A model generated the notes under the pieces. It ran no database searches and was not told the origin of the DNA. It saw nothing but the letters and a program-made list of their open reading frames with translations. 64,000 nt of DNA from Pteria penguin (taxonomy: Eukaryota; Mollusca; Bivalvia; Pterioida; Pteriidae), in the NCBI GenBank assembly GCA_035048485.1, contig CM068587.1, positions 54,415,001 to 54,479,000 of the forward strand, in the 5' to 3' direction. The position numbers and the translations under genes were made by a program. Shown in pieces: positions 12,016 through 23,566 of this stretch (position 1 is the first letter of the stretch; each line of letters starts with the position of its first letter).

Positions 12016-12365
12016 TGCAAATTCCATACCTCTTACTCTACGGTAATACTTGAACATTGATTTATATATTTTTATGTGTAAAGGATATAGACTTACTTCA
12101 GAAAGTTTACAATTAAAGTATTGACCTGAAAAATGAATATGTACTTTAAAATTAACTTATCAAATTGTAGAATTAATTCCTCTAAAAATGAAATATGGTA
12201 AATGAAATACAGATCATCTAACAAGATGGCCAGGAGAAGTACGCATTTCTTGTTGGCTTATCATGAAGGCCACAGTCACTTTTGGCTGAAAATAGTGGGT
12301 GAATAATAATACCAAAGTGAAATATACAAAGTGTACATAGTATATTTTTGAGTGAGTGCCAATTA

Positions 12366-13135
12366 CATTGATTGATTGATTGGTTTTTGTTTAACGTCAC
12401 CACGAATATTTCAGGTATATGGTGACGGCTTCTGCTTTCGTATTGCTTTCTCCAAATTCCGTACTTGTAATCATCGTCTGCCAATTGAAACTGGGAGGTG
12501 GCATGGGATTGATAGGCAGTTTCGCAAATGTTTCTTGTGTAACTTGAATGACCTTGGTGATGAATTTCATTATTTATTTAAATGCCCATATTTTGTTCAT
12601 AGCAGATCCCGTTTTATAGAAAGACATTATAGAATTCATCCAAATTCTTTAAAACTTCAAGCTTTAATGCAATCAAATAACATCATTGTCCTTCGAAAAC
12701 TCTGTAATCTTATCAAAATTATTCTCCGGGGCGTAGCTCCCCCTACGTAATCCTATATGCTATTACTGTTTCTGAAACTTCAAACTTGTGTATATATCTT
12801 TATTTATATGTGTACTTGTATGTTTTGAACACTACTTATAGTTATATTGAATGTATTTATTGTATATATGTTTGTCTCGATACCATTGTATTCAATGGTT
12901 CATGAGAAATAAAGAATCTGAATATAATCTGCCTGATGCGGGGCATAAAAATTTTGACCTTTGCAACGGACCCACCCGAAGCAGTGAGGGATCTTTAACG
13001 TGCCATGCATACGACACGGGGCCTCGGTTTTTACTGTCTCATCCGAAAGACATGTCACCGGCATGACCAGAGCGGGACTCGAACTCCGGCCTCCCGATCA
13101 GGACGCGAGCGCGATACCACTAGGCCACGCCGGCT
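12366..13135 (-). mobile_element. tRNA-derived SINE interrupted by a LINE
   Basis: The two halves (12366-12435 and 12928-13135) together match the intact SINE at 13779-14056. The left half has the ATTG-rich tail, GTTTAACGTCACCACGAATA and ATATGGTGACGGC. The right half has CCTGATGCGGGGCAT, GGACCCACCCGAAGCAGTG and the tRNA-like head with B box (reverse of GAGTCCCGC) ending at GCCACGCCGGCT. Flanks GAGTGCCAATTAC and GAGTCATAATTAC look like a worn target-site duplication. Confidence 0.8.
12436..12927 (+). mobile_element. 5'-truncated LINE fragment nested in SINE
   Basis: Encodes FRIAFSKFRTCNHRLPIETG, RKCFLCNLNDLGDEFHYLFK and CPYF, ending at a stop at 12750: the C-terminal tail of a non-LTR reverse transcriptase with its CxxC...H...C knuckle. 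It is followed by an AT-rich 3' UTR and a short AATCTG-containing tail. TCTGC at 12431-12435 and 12928-12932 could be the target-site duplication. The coding part is open in one frame, so this is a fairly young insertion, though only about 105 residues of the protein survive. Confidence 0.75.
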
Positions 13136-13763
13136 TGAGTCATAATTACAAAGCGCTAATTATTTTAGTAATCAAAATTATTATATAGTCCTTTTTTTCA
13201 TGTGGCTGTTGATTGGTTGATCACTGTACAAGTCAGCCCCGTCGCAACGAAATTCATATTGGGAACTGAAGTGGAAAAAAATATTCAATTTGACGTACAA
13301 ATTTGACGAAAAAAAATAACTTGCATATCTTTGTGTTTATAGCTTCGTGGCAAGTAGCTTTGCATTTTGAATAAAATTTTTAATCATATCTTAGTATATA
13401 TCGTCCAAGCTTTAGTCAGCACTGACAGTAGAATACACTGTGTTGCTTCTCAGGAAAGGGAATTGGTAATACTAAAACTGAAATCGTCACGTGAAGTCAA
13501 CTGATCATTATTTATCAGGAGAGTAGACAAAGTGATCTTTAGTCCAGAGGGCGCTCTTATGGCCTTGCTGTTCTCATGTTAATATTTCTCAAGAGCGCCA
13601 TCTGGTAGAGATTGATGGAAACTGAATATTTACAAATTGATGCAACATAACAGCGCCTTAGCAAACACACAGTAGCATTGGGGCTATGATCCTAGTATTC
13701 ACTGTATTGTGAATAAAAAGAGAACTGGGCGATACGTTATTCTTTCTTTATAAGCACTGTATC
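13136..13763. other. intergenic, no feature seen
   Basis: Between two SINEs. The only oddity is GAGGGCGCTCTTATGGCC followed by AAGAGCGCCATCTGG near 13545-13605, a small imperfect inverted pair. No coding sequence is supported. Confidence 0.4.
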
Positions 13764-13778
13764 GATACGATTTTCATG

Positions 13779-14056
13779 ATTGATTGATTGATTGAGTTTT
13801 GTTTTACGTCACACCACGAATATTTCACGTATATGGTGACGGCATCTGCCTGATGCGGGGCATACAAATTTTGACCTTTGCAACGGACCCACCCGAAGCA
13901 GTGAGGGATCTTTAACGTGCCATGCATACCACGACACGGGGCCTCGGTTTTTACTGTCTCATCCGAAAGACATGACACCGGCATGACCAGAGCGGGACTC
14001 GAACCCCGGCCTCCCGATCAGGAGTCCGACGCGATACCACTAGGCCACGCCGGCTT
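13779..14056 (-). mobile_element. complete tRNA-derived SINE with target-site duplication
   Basis: A 15-bp direct repeat, GATACGATTTTCATG, flanks it at 13764-13778 and 14057-14071. Read on the minus strand: tRNA-like head (GGCGTGGCCTAGTGGTATCG A-box region, then GGTTCGAGTCCCGC B box), a central domain (TCTTTCGGATGAGACAGTAA), a body (CACTGCTTCGGGTGGGTCC), GTGACGTAAAACAA and an AATC-type tail. It has the structure of a pol III-transcribed SINE mobilised by a LINE. It serves as the reference for the copies at 12366 and 39147 and for the arrays at 27963 and 44507. Confidence 0.9.
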
Positions 14057-14071
14057 GATACGATTTTCATG

Positions 14072-14430
14072 TGATAAAGATAAAATTGTATCATGCCGGG
14101 CTGCACCCCCATCCCCGTTTCCGAAGAGCCTGCACATAACAAGTCAATAATATATGGCATTGGCCTGTTTCAATTTTCCCCTGTTACACATCTTAACTAT
14201 GAAATTACGGAGAACGAAATAGTCGAACGAAAATGGCGACAACAGACACGAAATATCGTTTAGCATATAAATAGATTTTATAATAGAACGTTTACTTTGT
14301 TTTGACTACACCTCGTTCATATTTCACGTTCATAAAACAACATATTCACAAGGTAAAATATCCATTATTGTATATAGATTTCACAGGTGTTGCCTTGTCT
14401 CATAAATGATTTTTGTAAACGTTAATTAAG
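14072..14430. other. intergenic, no feature seen
   Basis: Short stretch between the SINE and the large satellite. No coding sequence or repeat recognised. Confidence 0.4.
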
Positions 14431-17400
14431 ATTCACCCTGGTTCTGGCGTTGTGTAACTGTGTTAATACACCTTGATTCTGGTGTTGTGTGACTGTGTTA
14501 ATACACCGTGATTCTGGTGTTGTGAGACTGTGTTAATACACCGTGATATATGCTGATTCTGGTGTTGTGTTAATGTTGTGTGACTGTGTTAATACACCGT
14601 GATACTGGTGGTGTGAGACTGTGTTAATACACCGTGATATATGCTGATTCTGGTGTTGTGTGATTGTGTTAATGTTGTGTGACTGTGTTAATACACCGTG
14701 ATACTGGTGGTGTGAGACTGTGTTAATACACCGTGATATATGCTGATTCTGGTGTTGTGTGACTGTGTTAATACACCGTGATACTGGTGTTGTGTGACTG
14801 TGTTAATACACCGTGATTCTGGTGTTGTGTGACTGTGTTAATACACCGTGATACTGGTGTTGTGTGACTGTGTTAATACATCGTGATACTGGTGTTGTGT
14901 GACTGTGTTAATACACCGTGATACTGGTGTTGTGTGACTGTGTTAATACATCGTGATTCTGGTGTTGTGTGACTGTGTTAATACATCGTGATTCTGGTGT
15001 TGTGTGACTGTGTTAATACACCGTGATTCTGGTGTTGTGTGACTGTGTTAATACATCGTGATACTGGTGTTGTGTGACTGTGTTAATACACCGTGATATA
15101 TGCTGATTCTGGTGTTGTGTGACTGTGTTAATACATCGTGATTCTGGTGTTGTGTGACTGTGTTAATGTTGTGTGACTGTGTTAATACACCGTGATACTG
15201 GTGTTGTGTGACTGTGTTAATACATCGTGATTCTGGTGTTGTGTGACTGTGTTAATACACCGTGATTCTGGTGTTGTGTGACTGTGTTAATACACCGTGA
15301 TTCTGGTGTTGTGTGACTGTGTTAATACATCGTGTTTCTGGTGTTGTGTGACTGTGTTAATACACCGTGATTCTGGTGTTGTGTGACTGTGTTAATACAC
15401 CGTGATTCTGGTGTTGTGTGACTGTGTTAATACACCGTGATTCTGGTGTTGTGTGACTGTGTTAATACACCGTGATTCTGGTGTTGTGTGACTGTGTTAA
15501 TACACCGTGATACTGGTGTTGTGTGACTGTGTTAATACATCGTGATTCTGGTGTTGTGTGACTGTGTTAATACATCGTGATTCTGGTGTTGTGTGACTGT
15601 GTTAATACACCGTGATTCTGGTGTTGTGTGACTGTGTTAATACATCGTGATTCTGGTGTTGTGTGACTGTGTTAATACATCGTGATTCTGGTGTTGTGAG
15701 ACTGTGTTAATACACCGTGATACTGGTGTTGTGTGACTGTGTTAATACACCGTGATACTGGTGTTGTGTGACTGTGTTAATACACCGTGATACTGGTGTT
15801 GTGTGACTGTGTTAATACATCGTGATTCTGGTGTTGTGTAACTGTGTTAATACATCGTGATTCTGGTGTTGTGTGACTGTGTTAATACATCGTGATTCTG
15901 GTGTTGTGTGACTGTGTTAATACACCGTGATTCTGGTGTTGTGAGACTGTGTTAATACACCGTGATACTGGTGTTGTGAGACTGTGTTAATACATCGTGA
16001 TACTGGTGTTGTGAGACTGTGTTAATACACCGTGACACTGGTGTTGTGTGACTGTGTTAATACATCGTGATTCTGGTGTTGTGTGACTGTGTTAATACAT
16101 CGTGATTCTGGTGTTGTGAGACTGTGTTAATACACCGTGATACTGGTGTTGTGAGACTGTGTTAATACATCGTGATACTGGTGTTGTGAGACTGTGTTAA
16201 TACACCGTGATACTGGTGTTGTGTGACTGTGTTAATACATCGTGATTCTGGTGTTGTGTGACTGTGTTAATACATCGTGATTCTGGTGTTGTGTGACTGT
16301 GTTAATACACCGTGATTCTGGTGTTGTGAGACTGTGTTAATACACCGTGATACTGGTGTTGTGTGACTGTGTTAATACATCGTGATACTGGTGTTGTGTG
16401 ACTGTGTTAATACACCGTGATACTGGTGTTGTGTGACTGTGTTAATACATCGTGATTCTGGTGTTGTGTGACTGTGTTAATACACCGTGATACTGGTGTT
16501 GTGTGACTGTGTTAATACACCGTGATACTGGTGTTGTGAGACTGTGTTAATACACCGTGATTTTGGTGTTGTGTGACTGTGTTAATACATCGTGATTCTG
16601 GTGTTGTGTGACTGTGTTAATACATCGTGATTCTGGTGTTGTGTGACTGTGTTAATACACCGTGATTCTGGTGTTGTGTGACTGTGTTAATACATCGTGA
16701 TTCTGGTGTTGTGAGACTGTGTTAATACACCGTGATACTGGTGTTGTGTGACTGTGTTAATACACCGTGATTCTGGTGTTGTGTGACTGTGTTAATGTTG
16801 TGTGACTGTGTTAATACATCGTGATTCTGGTGTTGTGTGACTGTGTTAATACATCGTGATTCTGGTGTTGTGTGACTGTGTTAATACACCGTGATACTGG
16901 TGTTGTGTGACTGTGTTAATACACCGTGATTCTAGTGTTGTGTGACTGTGTTAATACACCGTGATTCTGGTGTTGTGTGACTGTGTTAATACACCATGAT
17001 TCTGGTGTTGTGAGACTGTGTTAATACACCGTGATACTGGTGTTGTGTGACTGTGTTAATACACCGTGATTCTGGTGTTGTGTGACTGTGTTAATACATC
17101 GTGATACTGGTGTTGTGTGACGGTGTTAATACACCGTGATACTGGTGTTGTGTGACTGTGTTAATACATCGTGATTCTGGTGTTGTGTGACTGTGTTAAT
17201 ACATCGTGATTCTGGTGTTGTGTGACTGTGTTAATACATCGTGATTCTGGTGTTGTGTAACTGTGTTAATACACCGTGATACTGGTGTTGTGTGACTGTG
17301 TTAATACACCGTGATTCTGGTGTTGTGTGACTGTGTTAATACATCGTGATTCTGGTGTTGTGTGACTGTGTTAATACACCGTGATTCTGGTGTTGTGTGA

Positions 17401-20400
17401 CTGTGTTAATACACCGTGATTCTGGTGTTGTGTGACTGTGTTAATACACCGTGATTCTGGTGTTGTGTGACTGTGTTAATACACCGTGATTCTGGTGTTG
17501 TGTGACTGTGTTAATACACCGTGATACTGGTGTTGTGTGACTGTGTTAATACATCGTGATTCTGGTGTTGTGTGACTGTGTTAATACATCGTGATTCTGG
17601 TGTTGTGTGACTGTGTTAATACATCGTGATTCTGGTGTTGTGTGACTGTGTTAATACACCGTGATTCTGGTGTTGTGAGACTGTGTTAATACACCGTGAT
17701 ACTGGTGTTGTGTGACTGTGTTAATACATCGTGATACTGGTGTTGTGTGACTGTGTTAATACACCGTGATACTGGTGTTGTGTGACTGTGTTAATACATC
17801 GTGATTCTGGTGTTGTGTGACTGTGTTAATACACCGTGATACTGGTGTTGTGTGACTGTGTTAATACACCGTGATACTGGTGTTGTGAGACTGTGTTAAT
17901 ACACCGTGATTTTGGTGTTGTGTGACTGTGTTAATACATCGTGATTCTGGTGTTGTGTGACTGTGTTAATACATCGTGATTCTGGTGTTGTGTGACTGTG
18001 TTAATACACCGTGATTCTGGTGTTGTGTGACTGTGTTAATACATCGTGATTCTGGTGTTGTGAGACTGTGTTAATACACCGTGATACTGGTGTTGTGTGA
18101 CTGTGTTAATACACCGTGATTCTGGTGTTGTGTGACTGTGTTAATGTTGTGTGACTGTGTTAATACATCGTGATTCTGGTGTTGTGTGACTGTGTTAATA
18201 CATCGTGATTCTGGTGTTGTGTGACTGTGTTAATACACCGTGATACTGGTGTTGTGTGACTGTGTTAATACACCGTGATTCTAGTGTTGTGTGACTGTGT
18301 TAATACACCGTGATTCTGGTGTTGTGTGACTGTGTTAATACACCATGATTCTGGTGTTGTGAGACTGTGTTAATGCACCGTGATACTGGTGTTGTGTGAC
18401 TGTGTTAATACACCGTGATTCTGGTGCTGTGTGACTGTGTTAATACATCGTGATACTGGTGTTGTGTGACTGTGTTAATACACCGTGATACTGGTGTTGT
18501 GTGACTGTGTTAATACATCGTGATTCTGGTGTTGTGTGACTGTGTTAATACATCGTGATTCTGGTGTTGTGTGACTGTGTTAATACATCGTGATTCTGGT
18601 GTTGTGTAACTGTGTTAATACACCGTGATACTGGTGTTGTGTGACTGTGTTAATACACCGTGATTCTGGTGTTGTGTGACTGTGTTAATACATCGTGATT
18701 CTGGTGTTGTGTGACTGTGTTAATACACCGTGATTCTGGTGTTGTGTGACTGTGTTAATACACCGTGATTCTGGTGTTGTGTGACTGTGTTAATACACCG
18801 TGATTCTGGTGTTGTGTGACTGTGTTAATACACCGTGATTCTGGTGTTGTGTGACTGTGTTAATACACCGTGATACTGGTGTTGTGTGACTGTGTTAATA
18901 CATCGTGATTCTGGTGTTGTGTGACTGTGTTAATACATCGTGATTCTGGTGTTGTGTGACTGTGTTAATACACCGTGATTCTGGTGTTGTGTGACTGTGT
19001 TAATACATCGTGATTCTGGTGTTGTGTGACTGTGTTAATACATCGTGATTCTGGTGTTGTGAGACTGTGTTAATACACCGTGATACTGGTGCTGTGTGAC
19101 TGTGTTAATACACCGTGATACTGGTGTTGTGTGACTGTGTTAATACACCGTGATACTGGTGTTGTGTAACTGTGTTAATACATCGTGATTCTGGTGTTGT
19201 GTGACTGTGTTAATACATCGTGATTCTGGTGTTGTGTGACTGTGTTAATACACCGTGATTCTGGTGTTGTGAGACTGTGTTAATACACCGTGATACTGGT
19301 GTTGTGAGACTGTGTTAATACATCGTGATACTGGTGTTGTGAGACTGTGTTAATACACCGTGATACTAGTGTTGTGTGACTGTGTTAATACATCGTGATT
19401 CTGGTGTTGTGTGACTGTGTTAATACATCGTGATTCTGGTGTTGTGAGACTGTGTTAATACACCGTGATACTGGTGTTGTGAGACTGTGTTAATACATCG
19501 TGATACTGGTGTTGTGAGACTGTGTTAATACACCGTGATACTGGTGTTGTGTGACTGTGTTAATACATCGTGATTCTGGTGTTGTGTGACTGTGTTAATA
19601 CATCGTGATTCTGGTGTTGTGTGACTGTGTTAATACACCGTGATTCTGGTGTTGTGAGACTGTGTTAATACACCGTGATACTGGTGTTGTGTGACTGTGT
19701 TAATACATCGTGATTCTGGTGTTGTGTGACTGTGTTAATACATCGTGATTCTGGTGTTGTGTGACTGTGTTAATACATCGTGATTCTGGTGTTGTGAGAC
19801 TGTGTTAATACACCGTGATACTGGTGTTGTGTGACTGTGTTAATACACCGTGATACTGGTGTTGTGTGACTGTGTTAATACACCGTGATACTGGTGTTGT
19901 GTAACTGTGTTAATACATCGTGATTCTGGTGTTGTGTGACTGTGTTAATACATCGTGATTCTGGTGTTGTGTGACTGTGTTAATACACCGTGATTCTGGT
20001 GTTGTGAGACTGTGTTAATACACCGTGATACTGGTGTTGTGAGACTGTGTTAATACATCGTGATACTGGTGTTGTGAGACTGTGTTAATACACCGTGATA
20101 CTGGTGTTGTGTGACTGTGTTAATACATCGTGATTCTGGTGTTGTGTGACTGTGTTAATACATCGTGATTCTGGTGTTGTGAGACTGTGTTAATACACCG
20201 TGATACTGGTGTTGTGAGACTGTGTTAATACATCGTGATACTGGTGTTGTGAGACTGTGTTAATACACCGTGATACTGGTGTTGTGTGACTGTGTTAATA
20301 CATCGTGATTCTGGTGTTGTGTGACTGTGTTAATACATCGTGATTCTGGTGTTGTGTGACTGTGTTAATACACCGTGATTCTGGTGTTGTGAGACTGTGT

Positions 20401-21405
20401 TAATACACCGTGATACTGGTGTTGTGTGACTGAGTTAATACATCGTGATACTGGTGTTGTGTGACTGTGTTAATACACCGTGATACTGGTGTTGTGTGAC
20501 TGTGTTAATACATCGTGATTCTGGTGTTGTGTGACTGTGTTAATACACCGTGATACTGGTGTTGTGTGACTGTGTTAATACACCGTGATACTGGTGTTGT
20601 GAGACTGTGTTAATACACCGTGATTTTGGTGTTGTGTGACTGTGTTAATACATCGTGATTCTGGTGTTGTGAGACTGTGTTAATACACCGTGATACTGGT
20701 GTTGTGTGACTGTGTTAATACATCGTGATTCTGGTGTTGTGTGACTGTGTTAATACACCGTGATTCTGGTGTTGTGTGACTGTGTTAATACACCGTGATA
20801 CTGGTGTTGTGTGACTGTGTTAATACATCGTGATTCTGGTGTTGTGTGACTGTGTTAATACATCGTGATTCTGGTGTTGTGAGACTGTGTTAATACACCG
20901 TGATACTGGTGTTGTGTGACTGTGTTAATACACCGTGATACTGGTGTTGTGTGACTGTGTTAATACACCGTGATTCTGGTGTTGTGTGACTGTGTTAATA
21001 CACCGTGATTCTGGTGTTGTGTGACTGTGTTAATACACCGTGATTCTGGTGTTGTGTGACTGTGTTAATACACCGTGATTCTGGTGTTGTGTGACTGTGT
21101 TAATACACCGTGATACTGGTGTTGTGTGACTGTGTTAATACATCGTGATTCTGGTGTTGTGTGACTGTGTTAATAGATTGTGATTCTGGTGTTGTGTGAC
21201 TGTGTTAATACACCGTGATTCTGGTGTTGTGTGACTGTGTTAATACATCGTGATTCTGGTGTTGTGTGACTGTGTTAATACATCGTGATTCTGGTGTTGT
21301 GAGACTGTGTTAATACACCGTGATACTGGTGTTGTGTGACTGTGTTAATACACCGTGATACTGGTGTTGTGTGACTGTGTTAATACATCGTGATTCTGGT
21401 GTCGT
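14431..21405 (+). repeat. 35-bp satellite array, about 200 units, 7 kb
   Basis: Unit GTGTTAATACACCGTGATTC plus TGGTGTTGTGTGACT (35 bp). Three positions vary repeatedly: ACACCG or ACATCG, GATTCT or GATACT, and GTGTGACT or GTGAGACT. A shortened 19-bp unit (GTGTTAATGTTGTGTGACT) occurs at a few places (about 14.6, 15.17, 16.79 and 18.14 kb). The left edge is degraded (GTTCTGGCGTTGTG), with GTGATATATGCTG variants before 15.1 kb. The right edge stops at GGTGTCGTGATG. The period is not a multiple of 3 and no long open frame exists. No insertion interrupts it. Confidence 0.97.
16270..18967 (+). repeat. 1349-bp tandem duplication inside the 35-bp satellite
   Basis: The block 16270-17618 is repeated at 17619-18967. 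Three private variants recur at the same spacing: GATTTTGG (unit starts 16552 and 17901), TCTAGTG (16921 and 18270) and CACCATG (16991 and 18340), each 1349 bp apart. 1349 equals 38 full units plus one 19-bp unit. Confidence 0.85.
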
Positions 21406-22199
21406 GATGCTACAAATCTGATTGGTTATCTTAACTTGAATGTATCACTATCGATTTGGTAAACAACTTGATATCTGTAGCAGAAAAATAAGGATGAGAA
21501 TAACATTTTTTGGTGTTAACATGGCTTGAAGTAGGTAGATATGTATAAATTACAGTTGTGTAAGTTGAATTATTGTAGAAATTGTATGAAAATCGACTGT
21601 AAATTCACCGCTTTCAAATTCACTGCTATCGACACGGAATGAGCCTAAACGGATTCCTTCTCTCTTTTAGCGACATAACACAAACGGGTGCCAACAGAGA
21701 CGGAATTATTCACTCTGTCCGCCACCCTGCGCATCACCCCTACCAATTATACCCCCTTCCCATTCCTAATGATCAATATCATGAGTACTAATTTTGGTCG
21801 CATCATCTTGACAATTTCCATTCAAAGTCAAGTACACCTTCATGTTATTTATTTATATTGGACAATGTCAGTGTTCAACATATGATGTGAACCATTTATT
21901 TAATTAAAAAACAAAAGTTCTATCAACATCCTTTCAGCAGTACATAAAAAAAAGATTATGTCCTTTCTCATTAGTTAAAATTCCATTACCATGTTTGCCA
22001 TTTATCAGTCAGGATCCATTATCGGCAGTTGTGCAAGAAGTAGGCAATTGTATAAGGGATATAATAAAATACCCTTCTACGTCTTTCTATGTAGTTAGTT
22101 TGCCGATCTGCGCAACTAGTCGGAAGAAGAAAAGGTGTCTTGGGTCTGTTTCCAACCCTGAAACCCCACCCCAAACCTGATAGCTCTTGCGGAAAATTT
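21406..22199. other. intergenic, no feature seen
   Basis: AT-rich DNA right of the satellite. Small open frames near 21688 and 21995 show no recognisable domain and lack support. Confidence 0.4.
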
Positions 22200-22490
22200 T
22201 GTAACATTTGAAAGAGACATTGAGTACTTCAATCTACAAAGTTTCATCAAAGTTCTTCTATTAATTTTAAAGAAGTGCATCAGAGAGTTGTATAAAATCT
22301 ATATAGTACAAAGCCTTCCTTTTAATCAAAACGCTGGTAGAAGACCTCGATTTTATCGTCCCCTTAATTTTCATCAAAATTCCTTCAACAGTTTTTAAGA
22401 TAAAGCTTTCGATTAAGAACTGACAAACGGACGCATAAAGAACGATCCCAGTAGTGTACTCACAATCTATAGGATTAGGTAAGCTAAAAA
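22200..22490. repeat. degraded GCTCACCTGAG-element remnant
   Basis: GACATTGAGTACTTCAATC, AAAGTTTCATCAAAGTTCTT and AACTGACAAACGGACGC resemble the end block of the element at 3886-5870 (GAGTACTTCATGCATACC, AAGTTTCATCAAATTCTG, GACAGACGACGGACG). A worn AGGTAAGCTAAAA end is at about 22477-22490. Confidence 0.4.
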
Positions 22491-23354
22491 TAAAAAATGG
22501 AGAGAAGATATTCAGAGAGGGAAAGATGGAGGGAGAGAGAGAAGACATTGTCTGTAGATGTGTAAATGCTTATTTGCAGAGTAATGCATGGTATGTTGTC
22601 AAATATCAAAATATATCAATGAGTTCTAAAACAAGACGAAGCTCTATGTGAAAAAAGATAAATCCTTCGGAAAATACGCCTTCCCATGAAAGAAATGGTA
22701 ATTCTAGATATTCAAAGTGTCTATGAAAGTGAACAAGCCAAGAACAAAGAATCTAAAACACACTATTGGAAAGAGGAATAGAATAAAATCTTAACATGGC
22801 ACAACCATTCTAGATAACTCATCATGAAGATAATTCATTACATAATCTTTTTAGGAATTTACCGTCACTAAAAATAAACAATGAAGTGTATCTAATTATA
22901 GAACAACAAGCTTTCCACACGTTCAGACATCTATAAATAGATTTAGTTTTGTTTCCTCATCCGCAAAGGCCTTGAAAGCAACATTGAATATTGATCACAA
23001 ATTTGGAATTGTTCCTTAAAGCAGAATGTATAAAATCAATAGTATAAAAGGTACGTATACACTTTAAAGGTATAGATAATGCTGGGGTTTTTTTATTAAC
23101 AAACAAAATAAACAAAAACTTAATGTAAAATCGTATTTGTATTCTGAACAAAACAAGTTTTGTTTTAAAATTATACAGGAGGACTTTATTTTTGAAGGCG
23201 CAAAAATCATCAAAATCAGAAGTTTGATCTAAAACTATTTAAGGATGCATGGCAAAAATAGATTTCATTCATTAACCTATTTTCCTTTCGCATATAAAAT
23301 ATTACTGATGAATGCTGATGACGTTTTTATACAAGAAACATTTGTGCAGTGCAA
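22491..23354. other. intergenic, no feature seen
   Basis: Contains a GGAGAGA-rich purine stretch at about 22500-22550, otherwise unremarkable AT-rich sequence. No gene supported. Confidence 0.35.
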
Positions 23355-23546
23355 TGACGGATCCAGATTTATCAAAAAGGGGGGGGGGGGCATGTGAAAG
23401 TCAAGTATTGACCAAAGTATTTTGGGTACCAGATCTGGAGTATTCCTCATATAATTTGAGCATCTTCAACCTTATCGTCTAAATTTGTGGCAAAAAGGGG
23501 GACTCGGGCCTCCCGCCCCACCCACTCTAAATCTGCCACTGCAGTG
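23355..23546. mobile_element. GGATCCAGA-type MITE beside EF-hand gene start
   Basis: Left end AATGACGGATCCAGATTTA and right end TAAATCTGCCACTGCAG form an imperfect terminal inverted repeat. Inside are a G tract and AGTCAAGTATTGACCAAAGT, shared with 36150-36345 (AGTCAAGTATTAGCCAAAGT). It lies only about 20 bp from the ATG of the secreted EF-hand gene. Confidence 0.65.
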
Positions 23547-23566
23547 CTACATGTAAATGAAGTGCT

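Noticed and set aside
14431..21405. CRISPR-like array
   Set aside because: Units are head-to-tail with no unique spacers, in a eukaryotic context; it is a satellite.
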